A stretch of 64,000 bases of DNA from NCBI RefSeq assembly GCF_000368045.1, contig NZ_KB849234.1, positions 244,854-308,853 of the forward strand. The letters run 5' to 3'. The stretch's first letter is position 1. Each line of letters opens with the position of its first letter. Shown one piece after another: positions 24,157 to 33,056 of the stretch. This stretch comes from Acinetobacter johnsonii CIP 64.6. GTDB taxonomy: Bacteria; Pseudomonadota; Gammaproteobacteria; Pseudomonadales; Moraxellaceae. The translations under genes and the position numbers were made by a program. Below the pieces are notes generated by a model. That model had not been told where the DNA came from and ran no database searches. It saw nothing but the letters and a program-made list of their open reading frames with translations.

Positions 24157-25869
24157 ATGGAACACATCGAACGTGAATCGATGGAGTTTGACGTAGTCAT
24201 CGTTGGCGCAGGCCCTGCTGGCCTTTCTGCTGCGATTAAAATTCGTCAACTTGCAATTGAAAACAACCTTAATGATCTGTCCGTTTGTGTCGTAGAAAAA
24301 GGCTCTGAAGTTGGTGCGCATATCCTTTCAGGTGCTGTGCTCGAACCGCGTGCGATCAATGAGTTGTTCCCAAACTGGAAAGAAGAAGGCGCGCCTTTAA
24401 ATGTGCCAGTAACTGAAGATAAAACGTATTTCCTAATGTCTGCTGAAAAGTCACAAGAAGCGCCGCATTGGATGGTTCCTAAAACCATGCATAATGATGG
24501 CAACTATGTGATTTCACTTGGTAACGTGGTGCGTTGGTTAGGTCAAAAAGCTGAAGAATTAGAAGTGTCTATTTTCCCAGGTTTTGCTGCATCTGAAATT
24601 CTTTATCATGCCGATGGTACCGTTAAAGGTATCCAAACCGGTGATATGGGGATTGGTAAAGATGGTGAACCAACACATAACTTTACACCAGGCTATGAAC
24701 TACATGCCAAATATACGATTTTTGCGGAAGGCTGCCGTGGTCATTTAGGTAAACGCCTGATTGCCAAATTCGATCTAGATAAAGATGCAGACCCGCAACA
24801 CTATGGTATCGGCATCAAAGAACTATGGGAAATTGACCCTGCAAAACACAAGCCAGGTTTGGTGATGCACGGTGCAGGTTGGCCTCTAGCTGAAACAGGT
24901 TCTTCTGGTGGTTGGTGGTTATATCACGCTGAAAACAACCAAGTTACTTTGGGTATGATCGTAGATTTATCTTACGAAAACCCACACATGTATCCATTTG
25001 CAGAAATGCAACGCTGGAAAACGCATCCACTGATTAAACAGTATCTTGAAGGCGGTAAGCGTATTTCTTATGGCGCACGTGCTGTTGTCAAAGGCGGTTT
25101 CAACTCTCTGCCGAAGTTCACCTTCCCAGGTGGTTCTTTAATTGGTGATGATGCAGGCTTCCTAAACTTCGCTAAAATTAAAGGCTCTCACACTGCCATG
25201 AAATCGGGCATGTTGTGTGGCGAAGCGGTATTCGAAGCGATTCAAGCAGGCGTTGAAAAAGGTGGTGATCTTGCCATTGCACGTGTGCTTGAAGGTGAAG
25301 ACTTCTTTGCAAAAGAGTTAACGGCTTATACAGACAAGTTCAACAACAGCTGGTTAAAAGAAGAGTTATATCGTTCTCGCAACTTTGGCCCAGCAATGCA
25401 CAAATTTGGCACATTCGGTGGCGGTGCATTTAACTTCATCGACCAAAATGTGTTTAAGGTCCCGTTTACACTGCATGACTTAGTGCCTGACTTCAGTACA
25501 CTGAAAACTGTAGATGCAGCAACAGTGAAACCGAACTATCCAAAACCAGATGGTAAGTTGACCTTTGACCGTTTATCTTCAGTATTTGTATCGAATACGG
25601 TGCATGAAGAAAATCAGCCAGCACACTTGAAACTGACTGATGCTTCTATTCCTGTGAATGTAAACCTACCAAAATGGGACGAGCCAGCTCAGCGCTACTG
25701 CCCTGCTGGTGTTTATGAAATTATGGAAGAGAACGATGGTTCGAAGCGTTTCCAAATTAACGCGGCTAACTGTGTGCACTGTAAAACGTGTGATATTAAA
25801 GATCCATCTCAGAACATTACTTGGGTAACTCCTGAGGGTGGTGGTGGTCCGAATTACCCGAATATGTAA
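24157..25869 (+). CDS. Electron transfer flavoprotein-ubiquinone oxidoreductase
   Basis: A 570-aa inner-membrane-associated flavoprotein that passes electrons from reduced ETF (from fatty-acid and amino-acid oxidation) to ubiquinone. The FAD site is VIVGAGPAGLSAAI (about 10-23), and the C-terminal [4Fe-4S] ligands lie in CPAGVYE and CVHCKTCDIKDPSQN. Length agrees with bacterial ETF-QO. A good ribosome site (GAGGAG) precedes the ATG. It is a single gene with its own terminator. Confidence 0.95.
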   Translation: MEHIERESMEFDVVIVGAGPAGLSAAIKIRQLAIENNLNDLSVCVVEKGSEVGAHILSGAVLEPRAINELFPNWKEEGAPLNVPVTEDKTYFLMSAEKSQEAPHWMVPKTMHNDGNYVISLGNVVRWLGQKAEELEVSIFPGFAASEILYHADGTVKGIQTGDMGIGKDGEPTHNFTPGYELHAKYTIFAEGCRGHLGKRLIAKFDLDKDADPQHYGIGIKELWEIDPAKHKPGLVMHGAGWPLAETGSSGGWWLYHAENNQVTLGMIVDLSYENPHMYPFAEMQRWKTHPLIKQYLEGGKRISYGARAVVKGGFNSLPKFTFPGGSLIGDDAGFLNFAKIKGSHTAMKSGMLCGEAVFEAIQAGVEKGGDLAIARVLEGEDFFAKELTAYTDKFNNSWLKEELYRSRNFGPAMHKFGTFGGGAFNFIDQNVFKVPFTLHDLVPDFSTLKTVDAATVKPNYPKPDGKLTFDRLSSVFVSNTVHEENQPAHLKLTDASIPVNVNLPKWDEPAQRYCPAGVYEIMEENDGSKRFQINAANCVHCKTCDIKDPSQNITWVTPEGGGGPNYPNM

Positions 25870-25873
25870 ATTG

Positions 25874-25897
25874 AAAACCCGCTTCGGCGGGTTTTTT
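25874..25897 (+). terminator. Rho-independent terminator of the ETF-QO gene
   Basis: AAACCCGC / GCGGGTTT with a TTCG tetraloop, then a T run, 4 bases after the stop. Confidence 0.93.
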
Positions 25898-26074
25898 TAT
25901 CATCAAAAACTTAATTTCCTGAATCTCTTAAGCTTCTCATTGCAATCTAATCTACAAATGAAACTCTTGGATTTAATGTTATTTTATTATTAACACCTTT
26001 ATTCTATTGATAGAAATCACCCACCTCTCTAATACTATCCAAATCAGTTTATTTTTACGTAAAATCATTATGTG

Positions 26075-26442
26075 TTATTTTATGATGACATCATATTTTT
26101 TCTTAAAATTAGTCATCCCACCAAAAGCTCCACCTCTAAAATTACCATCTAATAAAATATAATAATTACCTTTAACTTTAGGTACTCCATATATTCTTAT
26201 AGAATTTTGATAAAGAAAGTCATTCTCCCCTACTTTTTTTATATTAATACCTGAGTTATCAGGCAAATCTATTTTAATAACAAGTTCACCAAATATATTT
26301 AGCTTCTCAATTTCTATTCTATTATCATATTTTTCGCCATACTTCATTTCTGGCAAATTATTAGGTTCAATCTTTATTTGATGACTGCAACCTAAAATAA
26401 AAAAATACTAACAAGATACCCAGAGTAAAAAAACTTTTTCAT
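26075..26442 (-). pseudogene. Frameshifted Ig-like lipoprotein, paralogue of the gene at 27227
   Basis: An ATG at 26442 with a strong GAGG ribosome site opens a signal peptide (MKKFFYSGYLVSIF...) that runs into a stop. One extra base in the run of seven A at 26399-26405 would restore a frame reading ...FFILGC (a lipobox), then SHQIKIEPNNLPEM and the rest of the protein. The intact remainder (93 aa from an internal TTG) is paralogous to the lipoprotein at 27227-27598: both share (Y-N/D)-x-x-IEIEK and an Ig-like ending with I-x-G-x-P-x-x-x-G-x-Y, then FGG/YGG and NF-(K/R)-K. It is either a true loss of function, a switchable tract, or a sequencing error. Confidence 0.75.
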
Positions 26443-27006
26443 ATTTTCCTCACTATCCAAATAAAACCCATCCAAACTCCCTTGATAGTTAGCTATTTTA
26501 TTATTGGCTTCAAATGATTTTTTTCCAAACACTCTCGTTTCAGACTCGAAGTAAAAGACTTTCCAGCCATTCTTATTTAATTTCTTTACAACTCCCTCTT
26601 AAGAAAAAAATTATTTTTTCATTAATTTTTTTAGATTTTATATTACTAATATCAAAACCTATATCTGTAACGCCTTGTTTTGGATAGTTAGCATCTGAGA
26701 CAAAAACTAAATTATTAAAAACTAAAACTGTGTGGTCATATCCATATTTTAAATTTAATTTTAGTTTACTTTCTTCATTTACATTTAAGTTTGGTCGTAT
26801 AAATCCAACACTTGCACCTAAACTATATTGTGAAAAAACTTAGCATTACTATTAATTAAATTTTCACTAGGGTTGCCAGCCACAACGCTAATAACATAAT
26901 CAGCTTCATTCATTTCTTGTTCATGTTTGCTCATCGTCTCAGATGACGAATTACAAGCGGCTAAACTCGATAACAATGTGATTACCAAAAATCGAATAAT
27001 TTTCAT
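26443..27006 (-). pseudogene. Disrupted lipoprotein gene with two frame changes
   Basis: The start at 27006 gives a lipoprotein signal with lipobox SLAAC (Cys at residue 18), but the frame stops at 26818. A single missing base in the run of six A at 26833-26838 shifts into a long coherent frame (QYSLGASVGFIRPNLNV..., then YGYDHTVLVFNNLVFVSDANYP). A second change at about 26594-26602 (one base too many) leads back to the first frame (KLNKNGWKVFYFESETRVFG ... GSLDGFYLDSEE), which runs without a stop into the next gene's start. Each segment has protein-like composition, so this was one gene of roughly 185 residues. It lies in the vgrG-effector neighbourhood; an immunity-like role is inference. 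Confidence 0.7.
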
Positions 27007-27226
27007 ACAGCATACTAAAAAATATTAATAAATATACATGACGGCTTCATCTTCACTAATTGAATAACTTGGCTTTAGAAAAACCATATAAATCAATTTC
27101 ATATTTAAACATATTTACCTTTATCCAATAATTAATAGTAACTTGATTTAAACAACCATATTAAGATTATTTAAACAAAAATATATTACTTAAAAAACCC
27201 ACTTAATTTTATTTACTGCAAAACAA
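27007..27226. other. AT-rich gap within the lipoprotein array
   Basis: About 220 bases without a supported gene. On the minus strand a 25-codon open stretch ending KPSYSISEDEAVMYIY looks protein-like and may be a gene remnant. No terminator or clear promoter is seen. Confidence 0.35.
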
Positions 27227-27598
27227 TCAAATCATATTTTTTCTAAAATTAATATTACCACCATATGCATTTCTAGTCTGCCCCTCTAATATAATTTCAT
27301 ATTTTCCATTTTTAATGGGGGTCCCTTTAACTTCAATTGTATTATCACTATAAGGAGGCTCTCCAACACCAGTATTTAAAACCAGACCAGAATCATTAGT
27401 GATATTGCTATCAACAAGTAAGTCATCAACCAATATAACTTTCTCAATTTCAATTTTTTCATTGTATATTTGGTCAACATGCCCCACAGGCAACTCATTT
27501 GGTAAAATAGAAGGGGCATTGCCACATCCAACAAAAGCGAAGCTACTCAACAATATTATATTTTTTATACAGAATATTCTTAACATTAGCAGGAACAT
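27227..27598 (-). CDS. Ig-like small lipoprotein of the vgrG module
   Basis: The ATG at 27598 was chosen because GAGGA lies 7 bases upstream; an earlier ATG at 27631 would lengthen a poor leader. The signal peptide ends in SFAFVGC, so it is a lipoprotein of about 123 aa. The C-terminal half carries an Ig-like repeat (I-x-V-x-G-T-P-x-x-x-G-x-Y). Its start overlaps the end of the 153-aa gene by 56 bases. The last codons differ from its paralogue: one added A near 27243 would turn the final NMI into a KYDLIV ending like the KYDVIIK of the copy at 26075, so a late frameshift is likely. An immunity or envelope-protective role is inferred from position. Confidence 0.72.
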   Translation of the reverse strand: MFLLMLRIFCIKNIILLSSFAFVGCGNAPSILPNELPVGHVDQIYNEKIEIEKVILVDDLLVDSNITNDSGLVLNTGVGEPPYSDNTIEVKGTPIKNGKYEIILEGQTRNAYGGNINFRKNMI

Positions 27599-28004
27599 TT
27601 TTATCCTCATCAATAATACTTTTAATATCATTCTTATTTAAATTTATCTTTTTTAAAATTTCTGGCAGCATCATACTATCGATTGCCTCTACCTCTGATG
27701 GCTGTTTACTTATTTCCGGATTTTGTTCTTTAAAATCCAAACCCAAATCTCCGACCACATTAAAATATACTAAAACTCTTGTATTTAGAGAATCACTATC
27801 ATTATATAATACTGTACCTTTAGGCAGTACATAATATCCTCCCTGACCTGATTCTTCACTAAGTGAATTAACCAAAATAGGTTTTTCTAATACATGTATC
27901 TCTTTCTTATCCATAAATAAATTTCCATTAAACAATAAAAAGGATAAAATCGTTCCTAATAAAAAGGTCAAACTATAACTAAATATTTTTTTGAAAAATA
28001 GCAT
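27543..28004 (-). CDS. Candidate T6SS immunity protein, membrane-anchored, 153 aa
   Basis: The protein starts with a hydrophobic helix (residues 7-25, IFSYSLTFLLGTILSFLLF) without a lipobox. The remaining ~125 residues should lie in the periplasm, where a wall- or membrane-attacking effector would act. The start is one base after the effector's stop, i.e. directly coupled. No catalytic motif is present. Order (VgrG, effector, then a small anchored periplasmic protein) is the standard layout of a type VI effector-immunity pair, so immunity is a reasonable inference but not shown by homology I can name. Confidence 0.68.
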   Translation of the reverse strand: MLFFKKIFSYSLTFLLGTILSFLLFNGNLFMDKKEIHVLEKPILVNSLSEESGQGGYYVLPKGTVLYNDSDSLNTRVLVYFNVVGDLGLDFKEQNPEISKQPSEVEAIDSMMLPEILKKINLNKNDIKSIIDEDKNVPANVKNILYKKYNIVE

Positions 28005-28005
28005 T

Positions 28006-28776
28006 TCATCTTCTCATTCTCTCTGATGGTAATTTTGGCTGATTTTTTGAATGATAAAATTTTTTAACATTTACCTTAATAGCTACATCTTGGCTTTCAA
28101 GATAATCTTTAAGATTATCAGGTAAATACAAATAATTTGGTTCTTGATATTTTGCTTTCATTGCGGTTGACAACATTCGTCCAAGCACTTTTGTTGAATC
28201 AATATATTTACTAGAATTTTTGGTAAAATTTCTCAACCCTACATTCATTGCATTTAAACTTAATGTAGTGCAATTAGGTCCTAAAGCAAAATATGGATCA
28301 ACCAATTTATATGTTGTCCTAATATCTGAAGTGTTTAACCTAATGCCCTGATCAGTTAATTTTTTAAAAAAATTCATAATATTAAGAACGCTTTGCGGCT
28401 GAACATAATAAATATACTCATAAGTTGTTCTTGTTTTGCTTGTTCCATAGCCACAAGCATTTTCACCTTGAATATATCTAGAAAAGCTCCACCATAATCT
28501 TAAAATCCCCTCGCCTCTGGGGCTACTAGCGCCATTCAAAGTGATTCCTAACCCCAACTCTTCTGAGTAAGTCTTACCATATCTGCCAAAGTCATAGACA
28601 ATGACTGGTACATCTTTATTTTCCGTAAATATTGCTACAGCCGTATGTCCATAAGGGGATTCATGCTCACCATCACCATATGAACTACCGATTAATAACG
28701 ATATCTGATAAAGCCCGATAGGAACTTGATATTGTGGATCACTTTCAAAAGGAACTGTACGAATGGTCTTACTCAC
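28006..28776 (-). CDS. Candidate T6SS cargo effector, permuted papain/NlpC-like
   Basis: A 256-aa protein without a signal peptide, encoded 3 bases after vgrG. Two conserved-looking blocks stand out: YGHTAVAIF (His at 44) followed by VYDFGRYG (60-67), and later LGPNCTTLSLNA (Cys at 169). A His before Cys order with an N-C-T/x context is typical of circularly permuted NlpC/P60 or papain-like hydrolases; the T6SS effector TseH of Vibrio cholerae has the same His-then-Cys order. A peptidoglycan amidase/peptidase or thiol hydrolase acting in the target periplasm is therefore my best guess. Delivery by the upstream VgrG through its C-terminal extension fits the missing signal peptide. The AT-rich composition suggests transfer. 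Confidence 0.7.
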   Translation of the reverse strand: MSKTIRTVPFESDPQYQVPIGLYQISLLIGSSYGDGEHESPYGHTAVAIFTENKDVPVIVYDFGRYGKTYSEELGLGITLNGASSPRGEGILRLWWSFSRYIQGENACGYGTSKTRTTYEYIYYVQPQSVLNIMNFFKKLTDQGIRLNTSDIRTTYKLVDPYFALGPNCTTLSLNAMNVGLRNFTKNSSKYIDSTKVLGRMLSTAMKAKYQEPNYLYLPDNLKDYLESQDVAIKVNVKKFYHSKNQPKLPSERMRR

Positions 28777-28779
28777 CTC

Positions 28780-31575
28780 CTACTCTCCCTTTATTTTTTT
28801 CAAAATTTCATCAACTTCATCATTTCCGATTAGCACTTCTAAATCGGTATCTTCCGTAGTTGTTATAATTTCTGTTAAACCATCAATATTAGTGATGCCT
28901 TGAAGGATTTCATTTGTTGTTTTATTTTTAACCCTATATTTGTAATAGCTTAATGGCTGACTAGAAATTTCATCGTGAAATAAAAAACGCCTATGAAATT
29001 TTTTACTTCTAAGATCTGGTAAAATCATAAAACTATCTTCTATTCTACCCCCACCCAAAAACTGATGCTGCCCCGCTTTGACCTCAAACTTTCCAGCAGT
29101 GGTCGGTAATACCCCTGCACCACTAATCTCAATTTGACTACCACCAGCAGTTAGCACGATTTTCTTATTGGCCTTAATTTCAATTTGCTCTTCCGTAGAA
29201 ATAATCTGAATGCCTTTCCGCGCAATGACATCGAGTTCATCACCTTGCGCTTGGATTTCAACCTTGCCCTTGCCTGCATAGGCTCTTAGCCCGTCTTGTG
29301 CTGCAAAGAGACTTATTTTCTCACTGGCATGCGCAATCAATGATTTCTGCGTAGAAAGGTTAATACTCTCCCCTGCACTTTGGCTGATTTGACCATCAGC
29401 TGAGAGATACAGATCTTCATTGCTGCTCACAGCTATGGAGTTTGGTGCAGAGAGAATCATGATGGCTTGTTTAAATGCATCTGCCTTGTTTTGATCTTGT
29501 TGTTCAATCTGTTCTAAGAAGCCTTTTAAGTTTTCTAAAACTTCAAGCGGATCCGTCTGTTGATTCTTCGCCACTTCACTTAACGCTTGGCTATTGTTTA
29601 AAGTCCCTTCAAGTTGTTGTTTGGCAGGTTGAGCATTCAGATGTGTACCTGCAGCTTGATCTTGTTTATGGCTACTGAGCAGTAAACCGTCACCTGCTCG
29701 AATCGCGCCCCATTGATCAGTTCGAAGCTCGAAGCCTTCTCCTCGCCCTTCACTTCTCTCCGCTTCTTTCGGGTGGCTGAGGTTACCGAGGTTCAACTGA
29801 GTTGCCCCATGACTACTTTGTAGTTGAGTCGAAATTTGACCCGTGGTGTCATCGAAGCGGAGTTGGTTATAGCCTTCACCCCCTATTTCTTTAGAGCGAA
29901 TCCCAGCTAGTTTCTTGGTCTCTGGCAATTGCCCTTTCTGATCAAATTTCGTTGGGCTGCGCTGCGCTTCATGAATCCGTCCAACCACAAAGGGACGGTC
30001 GAGATTGCCATCAAAGAAATCAATCACCACGATTTCACCAATGCGCGGTAAAAAGCGTGCGCCATAGCCCTCACCCGCCCATGGGGTCAAGACATCAACC
30101 CATGCCGAGTCTGTATCATTGTCATTGGCGCCTGCACCGCCGTCATGGCTGTGGTCATCGTTGCGGGTAAAGAGGAAGCGAACTTTGATCCGCCCCCATT
30201 CATCCACATAAATTTCTTCGCCACTTGGTCCCACGACTTTGGCACGCTGTGGGTGTGTGGCTGGTCGGTGCGCTATCGGGTTATAAGCTGGAACGGTCGT
30301 GATGTGACGACGCTGTAAACTCAAGTGGTTGGCTTGGCGTTCGCTTGGCACTGTGCTGGTTTTAAGTGACCATTGGCTTTGTTTCAGTAAATGCTGAATT
30401 TGCTCACTCAGATCTTTAGGCAAGTTGTTTTGATTATAGAAAGTCTTGGTCGTGATCAGAAATTCTTTGTCTGCATCACTGTGTTGATCAAGTTCAGGAT
30501 GTTCATGTAACTCAAACCAATACCCCACTTGGGCATCACGTACGGTGCTCTGTGCAGTGAATTGTTTCGCCTGTTGGTTGTAGACATTACTCAGGGTTTG
30601 ATTGAGTTTTTCAATTTGGCTGTTTGATGCTGTGGTCGCCTGATCTTCTCCATTTAAATCTTGCATCCATGCAGGGCTAACATGCCACGCTTGTTCTAAA
30701 CTGAGGCTAGCATTGTCTTGTTGTGTACTGTGTTGATGTTGGCTTTGGACTGAACCTGCGCCTTCTTCTTGACTCAGGTGGTCGGCTTGCCAACGTTGGA
30801 TATGGACTGCAGTGGGTTGCAGGCTGCGCTGTGCACTCAGACTGATGATGCTATCCTGTTGTTCGGTAGCACTAGAACGATGAAAACGAATCTGTCGACG
30901 CTTTAAGACTTGAAACTGACTGTTGTCATCCAAGAGTCTAAGTTTTTGGGCTTGAATCGGATGACGAGTATGAGGCACATAGAGTTCAGCTTCATCAATC
31001 AGCCAGTTGATGCCTTCACTGCGCCAGAGCCGTGTTAGAAAGTCATAATCGGTTTCATTTGACTGCATGATGAAGGGACGAACATCGGTCTCTGTATCTA
31101 AACCAGAAAGGTCAAGACTGAGGCTTGCAGCAAATAGCGGACTTTTACTCTGCCATTCCTTAAAGAGTATTTCACTGACATCTCGCACACTTTTATTCAT
31201 AAACACTCGGCTATTGCGACGTTTATGCCAAAGTGCGGTTGCATCTTCTAAGCGAAGTTTATACAGGGTCAGTGCACCATCACTTTGTCCTTGTTCGGCG
31301 TGAGTAATGATCCCTGTGCTGCGAAATAATGTGCCTTGATCTGTGACCTGATCGACCGCGACTTGCACTCCGATAAATTGTTTCAGTGGAATCAGGGCAT
31401 TGGTTGAGAGGCAGATCAATTCAACATTTAAACCTTGGTTTAATGCATGGGTGCCTTCAATATGCTGTAAAAAGATGTCATGATTTAATGCAGCATGTGA
31501 AAATTGTGCATGAATGACACGTTTTTGTGCACTTAACCCCAATTGCTCAAACACTTGAGTGATTGTATTTATCAT
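28780..31575 (-). CDS. vgrG: Type VI secretion spike protein VgrG with TTR-like C-terminal extension
   Basis: A 931-aa spike protein. The N-terminal part is the gp27-like domain (starting near FSHAALNHDIFLQHIEG); the OB/gp5 region includes VDEWGRIKVRF and the hallmark WVDVLTPWAGEGYGARFLPRIGEIVVIDFF. A DUF2345 beta-helix follows (LSAPNSIAVSS... to LTAGGSQIEISGAG). From about residue 828 an extra 104 residues with AT-rich codons are attached; FLFHDEI...LEVLIG (864-917) resembles a transthyretin-like domain, used by some VgrGs to carry an effector. No other T6SS structural gene is in the window, so this is an orphan module. The downstream genes are its probable cargo and immunity. Confidence 0.95.
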   Translation of the reverse strand: MINTITQVFEQLGLSAQKRVIHAQFSHAALNHDIFLQHIEGTHALNQGLNVELICLSTNALIPLKQFIGVQVAVDQVTDQGTLFRSTGIITHAEQGQSDGALTLYKLRLEDATALWHKRRNSRVFMNKSVRDVSEILFKEWQSKSPLFAASLSLDLSGLDTETDVRPFIMQSNETDYDFLTRLWRSEGINWLIDEAELYVPHTRHPIQAQKLRLLDDNSQFQVLKRRQIRFHRSSATEQQDSIISLSAQRSLQPTAVHIQRWQADHLSQEEGAGSVQSQHQHSTQQDNASLSLEQAWHVSPAWMQDLNGEDQATTASNSQIEKLNQTLSNVYNQQAKQFTAQSTVRDAQVGYWFELHEHPELDQHSDADKEFLITTKTFYNQNNLPKDLSEQIQHLLKQSQWSLKTSTVPSERQANHLSLQRRHITTVPAYNPIAHRPATHPQRAKVVGPSGEEIYVDEWGRIKVRFLFTRNDDHSHDGGAGANDNDTDSAWVDVLTPWAGEGYGARFLPRIGEIVVIDFFDGNLDRPFVVGRIHEAQRSPTKFDQKGQLPETKKLAGIRSKEIGGEGYNQLRFDDTTGQISTQLQSSHGATQLNLGNLSHPKEAERSEGRGEGFELRTDQWGAIRAGDGLLLSSHKQDQAAGTHLNAQPAKQQLEGTLNNSQALSEVAKNQQTDPLEVLENLKGFLEQIEQQDQNKADAFKQAIMILSAPNSIAVSSNEDLYLSADGQISQSAGESINLSTQKSLIAHASEKISLFAAQDGLRAYAGKGKVEIQAQGDELDVIARKGIQIISTEEQIEIKANKKIVLTAGGSQIEISGAGVLPTTAGKFEVKAGQHQFLGGGRIEDSFMILPDLRSKKFHRRFLFHDEISSQPLSYYKYRVKNKTTNEILQGITNIDGLTEIITTTEDTDLEVLIGNDEVDEILKKIKGE

Positions 31576-31701
31576 CGTCTATATTTTTAAAAAGTAAGTT
31601 TCAGTCATAGTCGATCGCAAACAGCGATCATAAATTAGGCGCCATTATAGCCAGATCAATCCGACAAATGAGCAGAGTTTTATTCTTATTATGTAAACAA
31701 C

Positions 31702-31731
31702 AAAATGCCCCGAGCAGCTACGGAGCATTTT
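31702..31731 (-). terminator. Probable terminator of the TusA-like gene
   Basis: AATGCCCCG / CGGAGCATT with one internal mismatch and an 8-nt loop, flanked by A/T runs, 16 bases past the stop on the minus strand. Confidence 0.5.
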
Positions 31732-31746
31732 TATGGAAAATAGGAT

Positions 31747-32004
31747 TTAACCCTTTTTAACCAAATAATGAAATTCTTTATTGCCGTTTTCGTCTAAGCG
31801 CTCTTCTTGCAGCAAAAGTTCATGCCCAAGATGCATACAAAATTTCGGAATATCCCATGAAGTTGAATTGTCCGTTGCAAACACCTCCACTACATCTCCC
31901 GATTTAGACTTGCGAATGGCTTGATGCAACATCATCACAGGCTCAGGACAGCGTAAACCACGGGTGTTTAATTGGATGCTTGGGCTCACTTCCAAATCAG
32001 ACAT
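31747..32004 (-). CDS. Sulfurtransferase TusA family protein
   Basis: An 85-aa protein with the TusA hallmark LNTRGLRCPEPVMM, whose Cys carries the persulphide sulfur, and a C-terminal strand KEFHYLVKKG. TusA relays sulfur, for example for 2-thiouridine in tRNA; relatives also serve other sulfur pathways, so the exact role is left open. The ATG at 32004 is used; the upstream TTG has no family support. It is a single gene between vgrG and corC, on the boundary of the accessory region. Confidence 0.9.
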   Translation of the reverse strand: MSDLEVSPSIQLNTRGLRCPEPVMMLHQAIRKSKSGDVVEVFATDNSTSWDIPKFCMHLGHELLLQEERLDENGNKEFHYLVKKG

Positions 32005-32216
32005 ATATAAACTCAAAAATTTAAAAACTTGCCAATTTTAACACAACTGCCCATTTCGCATATCTGTTTGCATAGTTTGATGGCAGATGAACCTCGTATT
32101 TAAAAGTATTGATCTAATCATTCATGCAATCCTTGCTTAATTACAATAGACAACTGTGTTTTCTACGGTATGATAAAATTAAGTTTTTTAGATATTAAGC
32201 GTCTTTAGGAAAGATC

Positions 32217-33056
32217 ATGCACGAGGAATCAGGCCCGTCGTGGGGAATGCGTGGCTTACGCAAATGGTTAGGTACCGCGCCAGAAACTCGCGATGAACTG
32301 TTAAAGTTAGTTCAAGATTCACGTCGTTTTTTAGAACCCGACACTGTTGCGATGTTAGAAGGCGTATTAGATCTTCCAGCAACCAAAGTCCGCGAGGTCA
32401 TGACACCGCGTACATCGATGATCAGCCTACAAGAAGATGATGAGTTACTCGACATTTTGCATACTCTGGTTGAGTCAGCACATTCACGTTTCCCTGTCTT
32501 TTCATCAGATCAACCAGACAATGTCGTTGGCATTTTATTGGCCAAAGACTTATTGCCTTTTTTGACTGAACCAAACAATAAAGTGGATATACGTGCGCTG
32601 ATGCGTCAACCTTTATATGTACCTGAAAGCGCACGCTCAGACCAAGTGCTTCGCATGTTGAAAAATACCCAAACACACATTGCGGTGGTGATTGATGAAT
32701 ATGGCACGACCTCAGGTTTAGTGACGTTAGAAGATATTTTGGAAGAGATCGTCGGTGAAATTGAAGATGAACACGACAAGATCGATGAGGAAGCTGAATA
32801 TATTATTCCCGATAATGACCCAACGACCGCAAATACGTGGCTGGTTCAAGCACTTACACCAATCGAACACTTTAACAATCTTTTAGATGCAAACTTTTCT
32901 GATGATGAGGTTGAAACTGTGGGCGGTTTATTGCTTCAAGAAATTGGTTTAGTGAGTGATTTGCAAGGTCAGGTGATTGATCTTGAAAATTGGGAATTTA
33001 CCATTGTAGAAGCAGATGCACGTTCTATTCATCTGATTCGAGCCGTTCGTAAATGA
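32217..33056 (+). CDS. corC: CorC/HlyC family CBS protein (YbeX)
   Basis: A 279-aa cytoplasmic protein. Two CBS motifs (beginning VREVMTPRTSMIS and LMRQPLYVPES) are followed by the CorC_HlyC transporter-associated domain (near TVGGLLLQEIG). The MTPR and DEYGTTSGLVTLEDILEEIVGEI blocks are the family signature. YbeX/CorC is linked to magnesium/cobalt homeostasis and ribosome metabolism. Its stop overlaps the lnt start by four bases (ATGA), a pair conserved in many gammaproteobacteria. A good AGGA ribosome site precedes the ATG. Confidence 0.93.
   Translation: MHEESGPSWGMRGLRKWLGTAPETRDELLKLVQDSRRFLEPDTVAMLEGVLDLPATKVREVMTPRTSMISLQEDDELLDILHTLVESAHSRFPVFSSDQPDNVVGILLAKDLLPFLTEPNNKVDIRALMRQPLYVPESARSDQVLRMLKNTQTHIAVVIDEYGTTSGLVTLEDILEEIVGEIEDEHDKIDEEAEYIIPDNDPTTANTWLVQALTPIEHFNNLLDANFSDDEVETVGGLLLQEIGLVSDLQGQVIDLENWEFTIVEADARSIHLIRAVRK

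Noticed and set aside
26392..26500. Fusion of the disrupted lipoprotein with the next signal peptide as a single protein
   Set aside because: The frames run together without a stop, but a strong ribosome site and ATG at 26442 start a typical signal peptide, so two genes are more likely.
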